The translations under genes and the position numbers were made by a program. A DNA stretch of 64,000 nucleotides. It comes from Incurvaria masculella. Taxonomy: Eukaryota > Arthropoda > Insecta > Lepidoptera > Incurvariidae. Numbering within the stretch: position 1 is the first letter of the stretch; every line of letters starts with the position of its first letter. Below the pieces are notes generated by a model, which worked only from the letters and a program-made list of their open reading frames with translations, was not told where the DNA came from and made no database searches. Location of the stretch: contig OX335641.1 in assembly GCA_946894095.1 (NCBI GenBank), positions 10,682,501 to 10,746,500 of the forward strand. The letters run 5' to 3'. Of the stretch, positions 54,601-63,360 are shown piece by piece.

Positions 54601-57600
54601 ATGTTCCACGGAATTTGACATGTATGCATGTATTTTCGACCGTTTTGCTGGCTCGGGTCCAGCCTTGCAGTATATTCGTAACGTAGTTCTTTTTACAGGA
54701 TTTTTTTAAAAATTAATTAATGTGTCCTTGCTTCATGGTCGATTATACATACATATATATATGTCACATTCCTTGGAATAAGCGATGTACTTGCTTAGTA
54801 CGGAATAGTATATTTAGATTTACAAAAAAAAATTATGGACCCTACGTAACGATATCTTATTAAACACTTCAACGTTAAGATATTGGTTTTCATATGTTAA
54901 TTGAATTTAAAGATGTATTTTTATCAAACAATAAATCAATATTGTCTTAGGAATTTATTAAATAGAGTTCCCTGAAATGAAAAACAATTCCTTTGTCTTA
55001 AAATACCATCCAATGTTGTATTAGTTAGTATACTAAAAATGCTGTGACCATTGCATTGCAGGAAAGTGGTGTTATAATAGGTCGGGGAAAAAGTCTTTTC
55101 GCATTATAGTATGTATGAACTTGTAATAAAATCTCTTTGGCTATACTATTTGTATCTGGCTGGTTTTGGTATCATTGAAAGTTTAAATTTTAAAGAACAT
55201 AATTCCAAATTCAAATTAGGAAAATGTGTGATTCTCATTTGTTTTTCGTACTGTCAAAATGAGTGAATCTAATGAAGAAATTCGATACATTTTAAAATTT
55301 TACTACAAAAAAGGTAAAAATGCAACGCAAGCCGCGAAAAAAATTTGCGATGTTTATGGACCTAGTGCAGTGTCTGTGAGAGTAGCACAAAGAACCCCGC
55401 ACAAATCGTATGGGAATTGGCTCCTGGTCAAATTGGCTGAAATTTGGATATGTTGTTCGTTTCGGCATCCTGAACAAAAGTCTCAATGGGCACAAAGCCC
55501 AATTTTGCTTATTTTGGCCGCTACGGGGCTCCAAAGCTCCACGGGTTGACCATTATTTACTACTCAAAACGGCGATCTCCTGGCAGTTTAGTATTTGCTA
55601 CGCTGAGGAAAAAGTACCCTCTCATGTTTTTGGGGGGGCTAAATTCAAATCCAATGTCAATATGACAATATTGACAGTTGACAGCTGTCAATTAGTTGTC
55701 AACTAGCTGTCAAACAGCGAGAAATAAACAAAATCGATAAAATCCACATGTGAATGTAGGTTTTTGAGGTTGCTGAGTTCAAAACTGATGGCCAAAAGAC
55801 AATAATGACAGTTGACAGCTGTCAACTAACTGTCAAACAGCATTTTACAACCAAAATGGATGCAACCCACATGTCAATATACGTTTTTGAGCTTTCTGAG
55901 TTCAAAACTGATGTCCAAAAGATGATATAGACAGTTGACAGTTGTCAACTAACTGTCAAACAGCATTTGACAGCTAAAGTGGATGAAACCCATATGTAAA
56001 TATATGTTTTTGAGCTTGCTGAGTCGAAAACTGGTGGCCAAAAGACGATATTGACAGTTGACAGCTGTCAACTGTCATTATTGTCTTTTGGCCATCAGTT
56101 TTGAACTCAGCAACCTCAAAAACCTACATTCACATGTGGATTTTATCGATTTTGTTTATTTCTCGCTGTTTGACAGCTAGTTGACAACTAATTGACAGCT
56201 GTCAACTGTCAATATTGTCATATTGACATTGGATTTGAATTTAGCCCCCCCGAAAACATGAGAGGGTACTTTTTCCTCAGCGTAGAAAATACTAAACTGC
56301 CAGGAGATCGCCGTTTTGAGTAGTAAATAATGGTCAACCCGTGGAGCTTTGGAGCCCCGTAGCGGCCAAAATAAGCAAAATTGGGCTTTGTGCCCATTGA
56401 GACTTTTGTTCAGGATGCCGAAACGAACAACATATCCAAATTTCAGCCAATTTGACCGGGAGCCAATTCCCATACGATTTGTGCGGGGTTCTTTGGTTTA
56501 AGCGTTTTCAATCCGGAAATTTTGATGTCAAAGATGCACGTCGCTCTGGTCGCCCTATTACGGATAAAATGGATGCCATTTTTGAAAAAGTGGAGCAAGA
56601 TCGGCATATCAGTAGTTACGACGTAGCTGAAGAACTAGGAATTGACCACAAAACAGTTTTGGCGCATTTGAAAAAAACTGGGTACACAAAAAAGCTCGAT
56701 ATTTGCTTAGATGAAAAGATATTTGGGTACCTCACGAGCTCACTGAAAGAAACCTAATGAACCGTGTACTCATTTGTGATTCTTTATTACGACGTAATGA
56801 AACCGAACCATTTTTGAAGAAGCTGATAACTGGTGATGAAAAGTGGATCACGTACGACAAGAACGTGCGAAAAAGGTCGTGGTCAAAGGCCGGTCAAGCT
56901 TCACAGACTGTGGCGAAACCCGGGTTAACTCGCAACAAGGTGATGCTGTGTGTGTGGTGGGATTGGAAGGGCATTATTCATTATGAGCTGTTACCACCAG
57001 GCAGGACCATCGATTCTGAACTCTACTGCGAACAACTGATGAGATTAAAGCAAGAAGTTGAGAGAAAGCGGCCGGAATTCATCAACAGAAGGGGTGTGGT
57101 TTTTCATCATGATAACGCTAGACCTCACACATCTTTAGCCACTCAGCAAAAACTAAGAGAGTTTGGCTGGGAGGTGTTAATGCATCCGCCGTATAGTCCT
57201 GACCTTGCACCTTCAGATTTCCACCTGTTTAGGTCTCTTCAGAATTCTTTAGGCAGTGTCAGGTTAACATCAAGAGAGGACTGCCAAAACCACTTGTCGC
57301 GGTATATTGATCAGAAGTCCCAATATTTCTATAGCAATGGGATCATGTCCCTACCTACAAGATGGCAAAAAGTTATCGAACAAAATGGTACCTACATACT
57401 TTAGTTAAATGTAAATAAACCATATTAAAAAATGTTTTGAATTTTCTTAAAAAATGCGAAGAAACTTTTTCCCCAACCTAATATTATCGTGTAATAAGTA
57501 AACGGGCTTGGTTTGCAATGTCCAATTCTTAACTCGGAAGCTCACATTTTCTATTGAATTTTTGTTAAAAATGTTTTTCTTATTTGCATATTTGATGTCA

Positions 57601-60600
57601 AATAGTAAAAAAAAATGTATCATCTAACTATTCTTTTCAGCCACAGAGTGCATCAAAAGTAAGCAAGACGATTGCAGTCAAAACTGCAAGAAAGAAGATC
57701 CGAGATGAATGGGAGGCCCTCAAAAATGACACCATCATATCCAACGATTCTCCTGAGAGCCATCTGTCAGATGTTCTCCGTGGAGTGGTCGCTTATATCG
57801 AAATCAATAATGTACCCAAATCGGTAGCCCTGACGGCCATCTTGCAGAATTTGGGAGCGACAGTAAAGGAAACGTTCACACCAGTTGTGACGCATGTGAT
57901 CTTCAAGCGTGGAACGCTGGATACGTTCAAGCGGGCGAAACTGTTGAAAGTGCATTTAGTGTCGGTTTTGTGGATTGAGGCGTGCAAAAATGCCCGTAAG
58001 AAAATTTCGGAAGATATGTTCCCAGTGCCGGAGCACAGTGATTACACTTCGCCACGCACCTTCAGAAGATTTATGGAGGTATTGTTTTGTATAACCTTTT
58101 GCTTTGCTTAGAATTATTAAGAAAGTCTTGTTGATAGTAGAGTGAATATTTTTGTTTTTAGGGTTTCAGATCTGTGCGTAAAGTGTTATGAAATACGTTA
58201 GCAAATTCGATCAATTCTGGATCAATCTCAGTAGCAATCGAACTACCTCACTTATTTTATATTTTTTACGCCTGTTCAGCCCCTGAACAGGAAAAATGGA
58301 ATCCTGACATGATTACTTGTACGGCCCTCTGTCTTATTTTCTCAATATTACCTGTAACCTGAAAATTTATAATTGTTAAAATTTTCCAAGGGTATTTAGA
58401 TAATCGGTTTCTCGCACTTACCTCCAAGAGCAGCGCGTAGCCTAGAGGTAACATCTGCGGTTTCTTGTGTAGAAGACCCGGAGTTCGAAACCTAGGTTGT
58501 GCTCTTCTTTCTTTCTTATCTGATATTGAACAGTGTTTTTTAGTTCAGGTCACTTACTTGGTTTGAAAATTTGCATTAAAAAAAAGGTGGAAGCGAACAA
58601 TGAAAAATTTTCTGTTGTTCCATTCAATTCAATGTCGCCATGCTCAAATAAAGTCAAAGAATGAAGGAAAATTCGAGCATATAGTTTGATGGCTAATATT
58701 ATGACAGTTTGTATAATATTGACACCCATATCCAGCTCCGTATGATAAAAAAAATTTGGGCTGGGTCTGACTCATGTAGTTCATCTAGGTACTTCCCTGC
58801 AGTTCACTTTCAAACATGCTCAACCGCTCGCAGAAGCTTTCCCTGAAGACTGCCAGACCAAAACGTTGGACAAAACATCCATAACCAAAACTCTGTGTAG
58901 CCATTGCATTTTGAAAATTTTTATTAACTATTTCATTACCTTGGTTCTTAGGTTTAGAGAGTTGCTGTATAATTTTTTTGCATACATACGGATTCCCTCG
59001 CCGCTCGGATGGTTCGCCTCCATCGACAGAGGCGTTATCAGGATTGCTGCGGTGTTCTAGAGTGACGTGCAAAGACAGGAGTCTGCAAATAAAAAACTAT
59101 TTAATTAAATGTTACGATGTAAATTATGCTCTAATTCTAGGGACTAGACAGTGAGGAACGTGACAAGCTCGTAAAGCGAGCTACGCGGCGCACGACTAAC
59201 CTGCCTCGGCTTCAAGACCAGCGGGTCACCAGATCTTCTGCTCAGAGTGACTCCTCTGAGAGCGCTATCGTCCTTCGGGTATCCACTGACGATTCTGGCA
59301 ATAAAACATCCAAGCAACAGAAAGGAAAAACGAAAAAACTTGACTTAAAGAGCCAAAAACCAACAGCTGGTATCCAAAAGACCAAAGATAAGATACCAAA
59401 CAAACGAAGGTTGTTCGGTTCAGGCAGATATAGAACAATTGAAAATGGAGGCTCCAATAAGCTCGATGCAAAAACGAAGAGAAAACTGTTCACGCATAAT
59501 CGCCTTGATGATACATCACTAGGGGTGAGCACTTTATTAGATAGCTCCGAATCTTCTAGTGGTTCAACGATCACAGGTATAAATCCTTATCAAATTCCTG
59601 GAAAACCAAAAATAGTAAGAAAAAAGAAAGTACAGTCCCAAGATCAAAATGCGCGAAGAAACGTTAATGGAAAAGAAAATAATTATGAAAGTACGGATTC
59701 AGAGTGTGAGAGCCCCAACAGCAGTATAGAAAGAAGAGAACGAGTGGAGGAGATTGTGAAAGTGACGCAGATCCAGAGTGAGACTGAAAAGAAACGGACG
59801 AAAGAAAAAAAGAGAAGACTTATAAAGGAGAAAAAGAAGAAAATGACTAAGGAAGATCGGGATTTTTTTATGAAAGCTAATAAAATCGCACGAAGACAAG
59901 AAAATCAGATTTTAAAGGCAAGCCAACCGAGGAGTTGCAAGAAGCTTGATTTCAATTATTCTAAAGAAATCCAGAACCCTTCTTTGGTAAGTGTATTTAT
60001 TAGTATTACGTGGGTCATGCCAAAAGAAATGAGATAATCTTTACACATTTGCTTGACACTGGCAAGTTCTACATTTTCGTAAAGATTGGTTTTTTACTGA
60101 TAAATTTGAAAATGGAACACTTCTGAATTTGAATAATAATTATTTTTTTGTATTTTTCTGAGAGAATCAGGTGGGAATATGCTTACAGTCATGGAGCTCA
60201 CTCGACGAGATTTTGCGCCATTATTTTCTCTACTTATATAAAACATGTTCGGGGTAATCTCCGTAACCACAGAACAGATTAACATGTGACTTGCACCAAT
60301 GTAAAGAGTAAATCTCGGGCTCACTATAAGATACATACCATCATGCTAAACAGCCTAAGGGCTGAGCAATATTTAAGAAAGTGTACTCATAGAAAATTAA
60401 CTCGAACCCGAGATAAAGAAAATATGTTATAATTTTCGAGTATCTAATTTCTTTTTTCCCTATAAAATGTTATAGATTACAAGCAATACACATATTTGAG
60501 AGCATCTTTGTAAACGCACACAGAAGGCATTGGCATCTGTAAGGAAAATATATGTGGGTCAAATTCTGATGTGTAGCGGTTACGGCCGTTTGTACATTCA

Positions 60601-61677
60601 AAGAGTGTGTCATGGCCGATTGTACATGCATAAATCTGTCAATTAGAATGTTGTTTCACTGATACATTTTATAACATTGTCACAATTAAGAATTGTTTTA
60701 AAATAGGTTTTATCATTTTATATCGTTTTATCAAGCTAAGTAATCAGGGCCTATGCTACAACATTAATTTTTGTTGCTATTCTTAATACTGGTGCATTCA
60801 TTTTCATGATCCTCAAGTTTAACCATATTCAGTGGTTTCAAATGGAACCAAAACAATAACCATTCTGATCAGGGTTTGCATCTCAATAAACAATTTTGAA
60901 AGCAATTTTGAGACAAACATTGAAATTGTAAAAAAAAATATTTTCTGTTGCCCGTGGCTTGGAGATTGAGATGTACATATTAGTTGAGAATGCGGGTCAA
61001 TTAATGGTTTGGAACCAACATATACAAAACTGTAGGTCTCCTTTTCTATTTACTAGGTGGAAGGATCAAATCATCATGGTAGGTACCATCGCATTGGGGG
61101 AAAGATATGGTTGAGTCCGCTATTAAAAAAAATCCATGTCGCCGTCGTGGTTATAAAGGGAAGGTCCTGGCATGGAACCTAATTGCTTCGAAAATGTTTT
61201 GTTTTGCCTAATATCATGACAGTAGGAGTGAAATCTATCTATGTCCATAATCATAATTAACATGTTCATACCGGAAACACTTTTTACCCTATATGCCCAC
61301 TATAAGGCACAAATTATTTTATTACAATAAAAAAATCATATGTAATTTGAGATGGGGGACCCATAACATGAAAGTTGAATCGCTAGTGAACGCAACAACA
61401 CTGGTGGCGTGCGCTGCCCCGCATTTTACAGCAAGTTACCAGCCACGAGTGAACCACCGCACATCCCCGTATGAACGTATTAAATTATTGAAAAGGGCAG
61501 TTTGTAAAGCTGTATGCATGTTGCGACAGGTTTCCACATTCCTTCACCAGAGCGAGAACCGCTATCTAAAGGAATGCGTGGACCGCCTCGGTGGGTTCAC
61601 GTTCAAGGCGGTCGTGGGCGCAAACACCACGCACGTCGTCTCAGGAGGTCCCGTACGCACCATCAACCTGCTCAAAG
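51620..61677 (+). CDS. MCPH1: Microcephalin (MCPH1), first five coding exons; 3' end outside window
   Basis: Exons: 51620-51696, 53020-53086, 57641-58078, 59141-59986, 61530-61677, with 525 complete codons so far. The start MLTPELDENTEKLTQLARQL is the first ATG in frame. Exon 3 carries BRCT1 (about residues 94-180): VLRGVVAYIEINNVP, LGATVKETFTPVVTHVIFK and LVSVLWIEACKNARKKISED, then FPVPEHSDY. Exon 4 is a long, Lys/Arg/Ser-rich linker, probably disordered, with EKKRTKEKKRRLIKEKKKKM. Exon 5 begins BRCT2: LGGFTFKAVVGANTTHVVSG then GPVRTINLLK. From family knowledge MCPH1 is a nuclear protein that restrains condensin II and takes part in the DNA-damage response through phospho-peptide binding by its C-terminal BRCT domains. 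The rest of BRCT2 and BRCT3 should follow; no further exon was found before 64000. Intron 2 (4.5 kb) holds SINEs and a mariner. Confidence 0.93.
52085..52165 (+). mobile_element. SINE middle fragment
   Basis: GTTTAGATTCCACATCAAAC, CCATACATACTAGGTGAAAG and AATCCTGCCCGGGTTAGTAC; a partial copy directly before the full SINE at 52188. Confidence 0.7.
52188..52563 (+). mobile_element. 5S-headed SINE, full length, copy 1
   Basis: Head (about 52188-52310): GATCGCTCTCCGAAGTTAAG, CAACACTGGGTCCGG, TCTTGGATGGGTGACC. These are the box A/box C core of 5S rRNA (compare GAAGTTAAGCAACG...TTGGATGGGTGACC in 5S genes), which provides an internal pol III promoter. Body: TACTAGGTGGTAGGG, TCGAAGCGGCAATGAAAATT, AAGGAAGGTCCTGGCATGGC. 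Tail: GGTGTGGTATCAGCCATCCA and an A run. In MCPH1 intron 1, sense orientation. Confidence 0.92.
52573..52720 (+). mobile_element. SINE body and tail, 5'-truncated
   Basis: AATTGTCAATTTTTCTATTC, AAGGATGGTCCTGGCATGGC, TTGGGCTAATATCATGATG and a final ACATAAAAAAAT. Directly follows the full-length copy. Confidence 0.82.
52757..52835. repeat. Short dispersed repeat R, copy 3
   Basis: TTAGCACCGGACTAACCATA, AAAAACCGGTTTAGACTGGC and AGCCCACTCTGAATACGGCT, as at 31495-31595. Confidence 0.75.
53242..53402 (+). mobile_element. SINE body and tail, 5'-truncated
   Basis: TTCGAAGCGGCAATGAAAAT, GGAAGGTCCTGACATGGCAC, GTAGGTGTGGTATTAGACAT and a long A run. In MCPH1 intron 2. Confidence 0.82.
53640..54026 (+). 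mobile_element. 5S-headed SINE, full length, copy 2
   Basis: Closely similar to the copy at 52188: head TCAGCCTCGGTGGCCCAGTG, CGAAGTTAAGCAACGCTGGG and TTGGATGGGTGACCATTCG; body CTGTAGGTCCCCTTCCTTAC; tail TTAGCCACCCATGTCCAGTC and A13. Its 5S core is a little closer to true 5S (GTTAAGCAACGC). In MCPH1 intron 2. Confidence 0.92.
54080..54260 (-). mobile_element. Dispersed repeat S, copy 2
   Basis: GACATGTATGTATGTATAAT, CGACCGTGAAGCAAGGACAC, TGCAAGGCTGGACCCGAACC. Inverted relative to the copy at 54605-54810. Confidence 0.7.
54605..54810 (+). mobile_element. Dispersed repeat S, copy 3 (inverted)
   Basis: GCTGGCTCGGGTCCAGCCTT, TTGCTTCATGGTCGATTATA, CACATTCCTTGGAATAAGCG and TTGCTTAGTACGGAATAGTA, the reverse of copy 2 plus the 3' part also seen alone at 54355-54435. 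In MCPH1 intron 2. Confidence 0.7.
55259..57404 (+). pseudogene. mariner transposase, interrupted and frameshifted
   Basis: N-terminal part from the ATG at 55259 (SNEEIRYILKFYYKKGKN ... YGPSAVSVRVAQ), then the fold-back insertion, then WFKRFQSGNFDVKDARRSGR, the second HTH (SSYDVAEELGIDHKTVLAHL) and KKLDI. At about 56703-56735 an extra 20 bp, bounded by a repeated GATATTT, shifts the frame. It continues with NRVLICDSLLRRNETEPF, then TGDEKWITYDK (first catalytic D), VFHHDNARPHTS (second) and HPPYSPDLAPSDFHLF (third, the D,D34D type of mariners), ending at a TAG at 57402-57404. Confidence 0.93.
55388..56495. mobile_element. Fold-back element with about 440-bp arms inside mariner
   Basis: Left arm about 55388-55830, right arm about 56055-56495, near-identical inverted copies. 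Outer ends are AAGAACCCCGCAC and GTGCGGGGTTCTT. The centre consists of about 123-bp tandem units (starts near 55807, 55930, 56053), each with GACAGTTGACAGCTGTCAAC, itself a palindrome-rich motif, and a TTTTTGAGCTT(G/T)CTGAGT segment. Frames of 96-98 codons on opposite strands in the two arms are the same sequence and show no protein family. No target duplication could be settled. Confidence 0.9.
58428..58750 (+). mobile_element. SINE with tRNA-derived head
   Basis: Head: GCGCGTAGCCTAGAGGTAAC (A box) and CCGGAGTTCGAAACC (B box). Then body sequence: TGTTCCATTCAATTCAATGT, CGCCATGCTCAAATAAAG, ATGGCTAATATTATGACAG and CACCCATATCCAGCTCC, A-rich end. The same tail family as the 5S-headed copies. In MCPH1 intron 3. 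Confidence 0.82.
59987..61004. other. MCPH1 intron 4, first part
   Basis: About 1 kb of AT-rich intron; nothing recognised except a repeated GGCCGTTTGTACATTC / GGCCGATTGTACATGC pair at about 60586 and 60613. Confidence 0.45.
61005..61262 (+). mobile_element. SINE body and tail, degenerate
   Basis: CTGTAGGTCTCCTTTTCTAT, TTACTAGGTGGAAGGATCAA, GGTACCATCGCATTGGGGG, GGGAAGGTCCTGGCATGGAA and TATCATGACAGTAGGAGTG. Head lost. In MCPH1 intron 4. Confidence 0.78.
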
Positions 61678-61934
61678 GTAAGTGTTTAACTATTGAAAGT
61701 CACCTAGAAGTACAGGGGGCCCATTCAGGTAAGAGTGAGTTCGAGTTCGGGAAACAAAATTATTATTTAAATAACAGAACCTTTCAACATATTTATGCGA
61801 CAAACAAGATTTTTACCAAACTAAAATGACGATCAAGAAGTGCGGAAACATTAAGTATTTTTAAAAGTGAGTTGATATTTATCGCCGAACTCGACCTGAA
61901 TGGGCTCCTTGGGTGTCCGAGGTTCGGTCAGGAA

Positions 61935-61976
61935 TATCGAACTGAGCCATTGTATACACCTGCATACAATGGCTCA
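61935..61976. repeat. Short hairpin (about 14-bp stem)
   Basis: CTGAGCCATTGTAT and ATACAATGGCTCAG are exact inverses with an 8-nt loop. No U tract or other mark of an RNA gene follows. Confidence 0.7.
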
Positions 61977-62042
61977 GAATCAAATATTTTTATTATTATT
62001 CACAGTATATCTAATAAATATTATAAAGGGGAATGTTTGTAA

Positions 62043-62072
62043 TAATGGATGGATGGATGGATGGATGGATGT
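62043..62072 (+). repeat. ATGG tetranucleotide microsatellite
   Basis: Six to seven consecutive GGAT units. Confidence 0.93.
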
Positions 62073-62084
62073 TTGTTACTCTTT

Positions 62085-62950
62085 CACGTAAAAACTACTG
62101 AATGGATTTTAATGAAACTTTACAATAATATAGCTTATACATCAGAATAACACATAGGCTACAATTTATAAACATATTGTGCCCATGGGCTTTAGAACTT
62201 TCACGGGGCTGCGAAAACGATGCCGGTAGCGCTACTTCACATCGGCGGGAGCGGGGCCGGGGGCGGTGGCGGGAGCGGGGCCGGGGGCGGGGCGGGCGGT
62301 CCGACGGGGGCGGGTGCGGGGAGGGCGGGGGGAGGGTACAGCTTGGTATTTCCCGCAACTTTAGGACTACTTGGCAAAATCCTTGAGAACCAATTACTCG
62401 ATTTAGATGCGGATTGTATCTATGTCTAGCCTGATTCTACTCAAAACTTATAGGCTACATAATATAACGCTTCATTACCTGAAGGGTGAGTAGTGAGTGT
62501 TAAATTCTTATAACTTGCGAACCACTAACCCGATTTATGTGCGTATTTTATCAATGTATAGGATCTCTGGGAGCTGTCAGGTTCGAGATGGGTTACTGTT
62601 TTCGATGTTGAGCCTGGCTGTGGGTTGGAGTCCACGCAAAACTTACCTACATTACACGTTACTTACTTACTAGGTAAACAATGTTGCAGTGCAAGTGCAG
62701 AAAGGTTCTGGCGGCAAATGCTTTTTTTTAAATAGCCACCAAATGTCAACGAAGCTCTAAATGGTAATTATTGGATGTTTCTCATTAAATCATGCTATTT
62801 CATCTCGAACGATCTTGATTAAATTTGTTAGATGGATACATTGTTCTGGACCAGTTTGACCCTATTTTGGATCAGCCATGTCGGATACTTTTTATCCATG
62901 AAATAATTTAGCCGACGCTAACCCGAGCGGAGCCGGGTACCGCAGCTAGT
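62085..62950 (+). mobile_element. Repeat ending GAGCGGAGCCGGGTACCGCAGCTAGT (Helitron- or RTE-like), approximate
   Basis: Begins near AAAACTACTGAATGGATTTT with TATAGCTTATACATCAGAAT, a sequence common at lepidopteran repeats. Ends with AGCGGAGCCGGGTACC, then GCAGCTAGT (62941-62949). The CTAGT end after a short GC hairpin fits the CTRRT end of Helitrons, but RTE-type ends look similar in moths. It contains a G-rich stretch (62240-62335) and a SINE fragment (about 62600-62690). Confidence 0.4.
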
Positions 62951-62976
62951 ATTAATATAACAAATCTTAGGTTTAT

Positions 62977-63360
62977 ATTATTTAGTACAAAAATACAAAA
63001 AAAGAAGTCTTAAAAAATATAAACCTAAAACTGAATTTAGCCTTAGGGAGGTCCCACCTGGGACAAATCCTATAAGGCTTCTCCGAGCTACAGAGACAGA
63101 AACCGCCGAACGATTCTCGTGTTCGAGAGTAGAACCGCTTTCTGCATCTGAAATCGGAGCCCAATATCGATGTCTAATTTTTCTAAATTTTTGGCCAAAT
63201 TTTTTGGGACTACGCCGTTCGTAGACATAACAATTGGCACGATGGTGGTTTTCCGTGCACGCCACATGGCGGTAACCTCGTGGGCCAGGTCTAAATATTT
63301 CATAAGTTTCTCATTTTCGGCCCTGTCGAGGTTTTCGTCATGTGGTATTGTTATGTCTAT
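62977..63360 (-). pseudogene. Non-LTR retrotransposon ORF2, C-terminal end
   Basis: Minus-strand frame from 63360: IDITIPHDENLDRAENEKLM, KYLDLAHEVTAMWRARKTT, IVPIVMSTNGVVPKNLAKNL and MQKAVLLSNTRIVRRFLSL, then a stop. This is the conserved end of ORF2 in a group of insect non-LTR elements. It is cut abruptly at 63360, next to the plus-strand gag below; downstream of the stop the sequence is AT-rich without a poly(A) tail. Confidence 0.82.

Larger units (their letters stand above)
55080..57478 (+). mobile_element. mariner transposon, interrupted
   Basis: Bounded by TA (55078-55079 and 57479-57480). Inverted ends: GGTCGGGGAAAAAGTCTTTT at the left; the right end reads GGTTGGGGAAAAAGTTTCTT from outside in. 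It carries one transposase frame, cut by a 1.1-kb fold-back insertion. Without the insertion the element is about 1.3 kb, the normal mariner size. In MCPH1 intron 2. Confidence 0.93.

Noticed and set aside
55259..56473. Two near-identical ~97-codon frames on opposite strands
   Set aside because: They are the two inverted arms of the fold-back element read in opposite directions.
26868..58500. tRNA genes at about 27190-27265, 50560-50600, 54180-54240 and 58428-58500
   Set aside because: Each has A- or B-box-like sequence but is joined to SINE body or tail, or lacks a proper cloverleaf; they are SINE heads.
62095..62429. Gly-rich frames near 62200-62430
   Set aside because: Low-complexity G-rich stretch; no family and no splice context within MCPH1.
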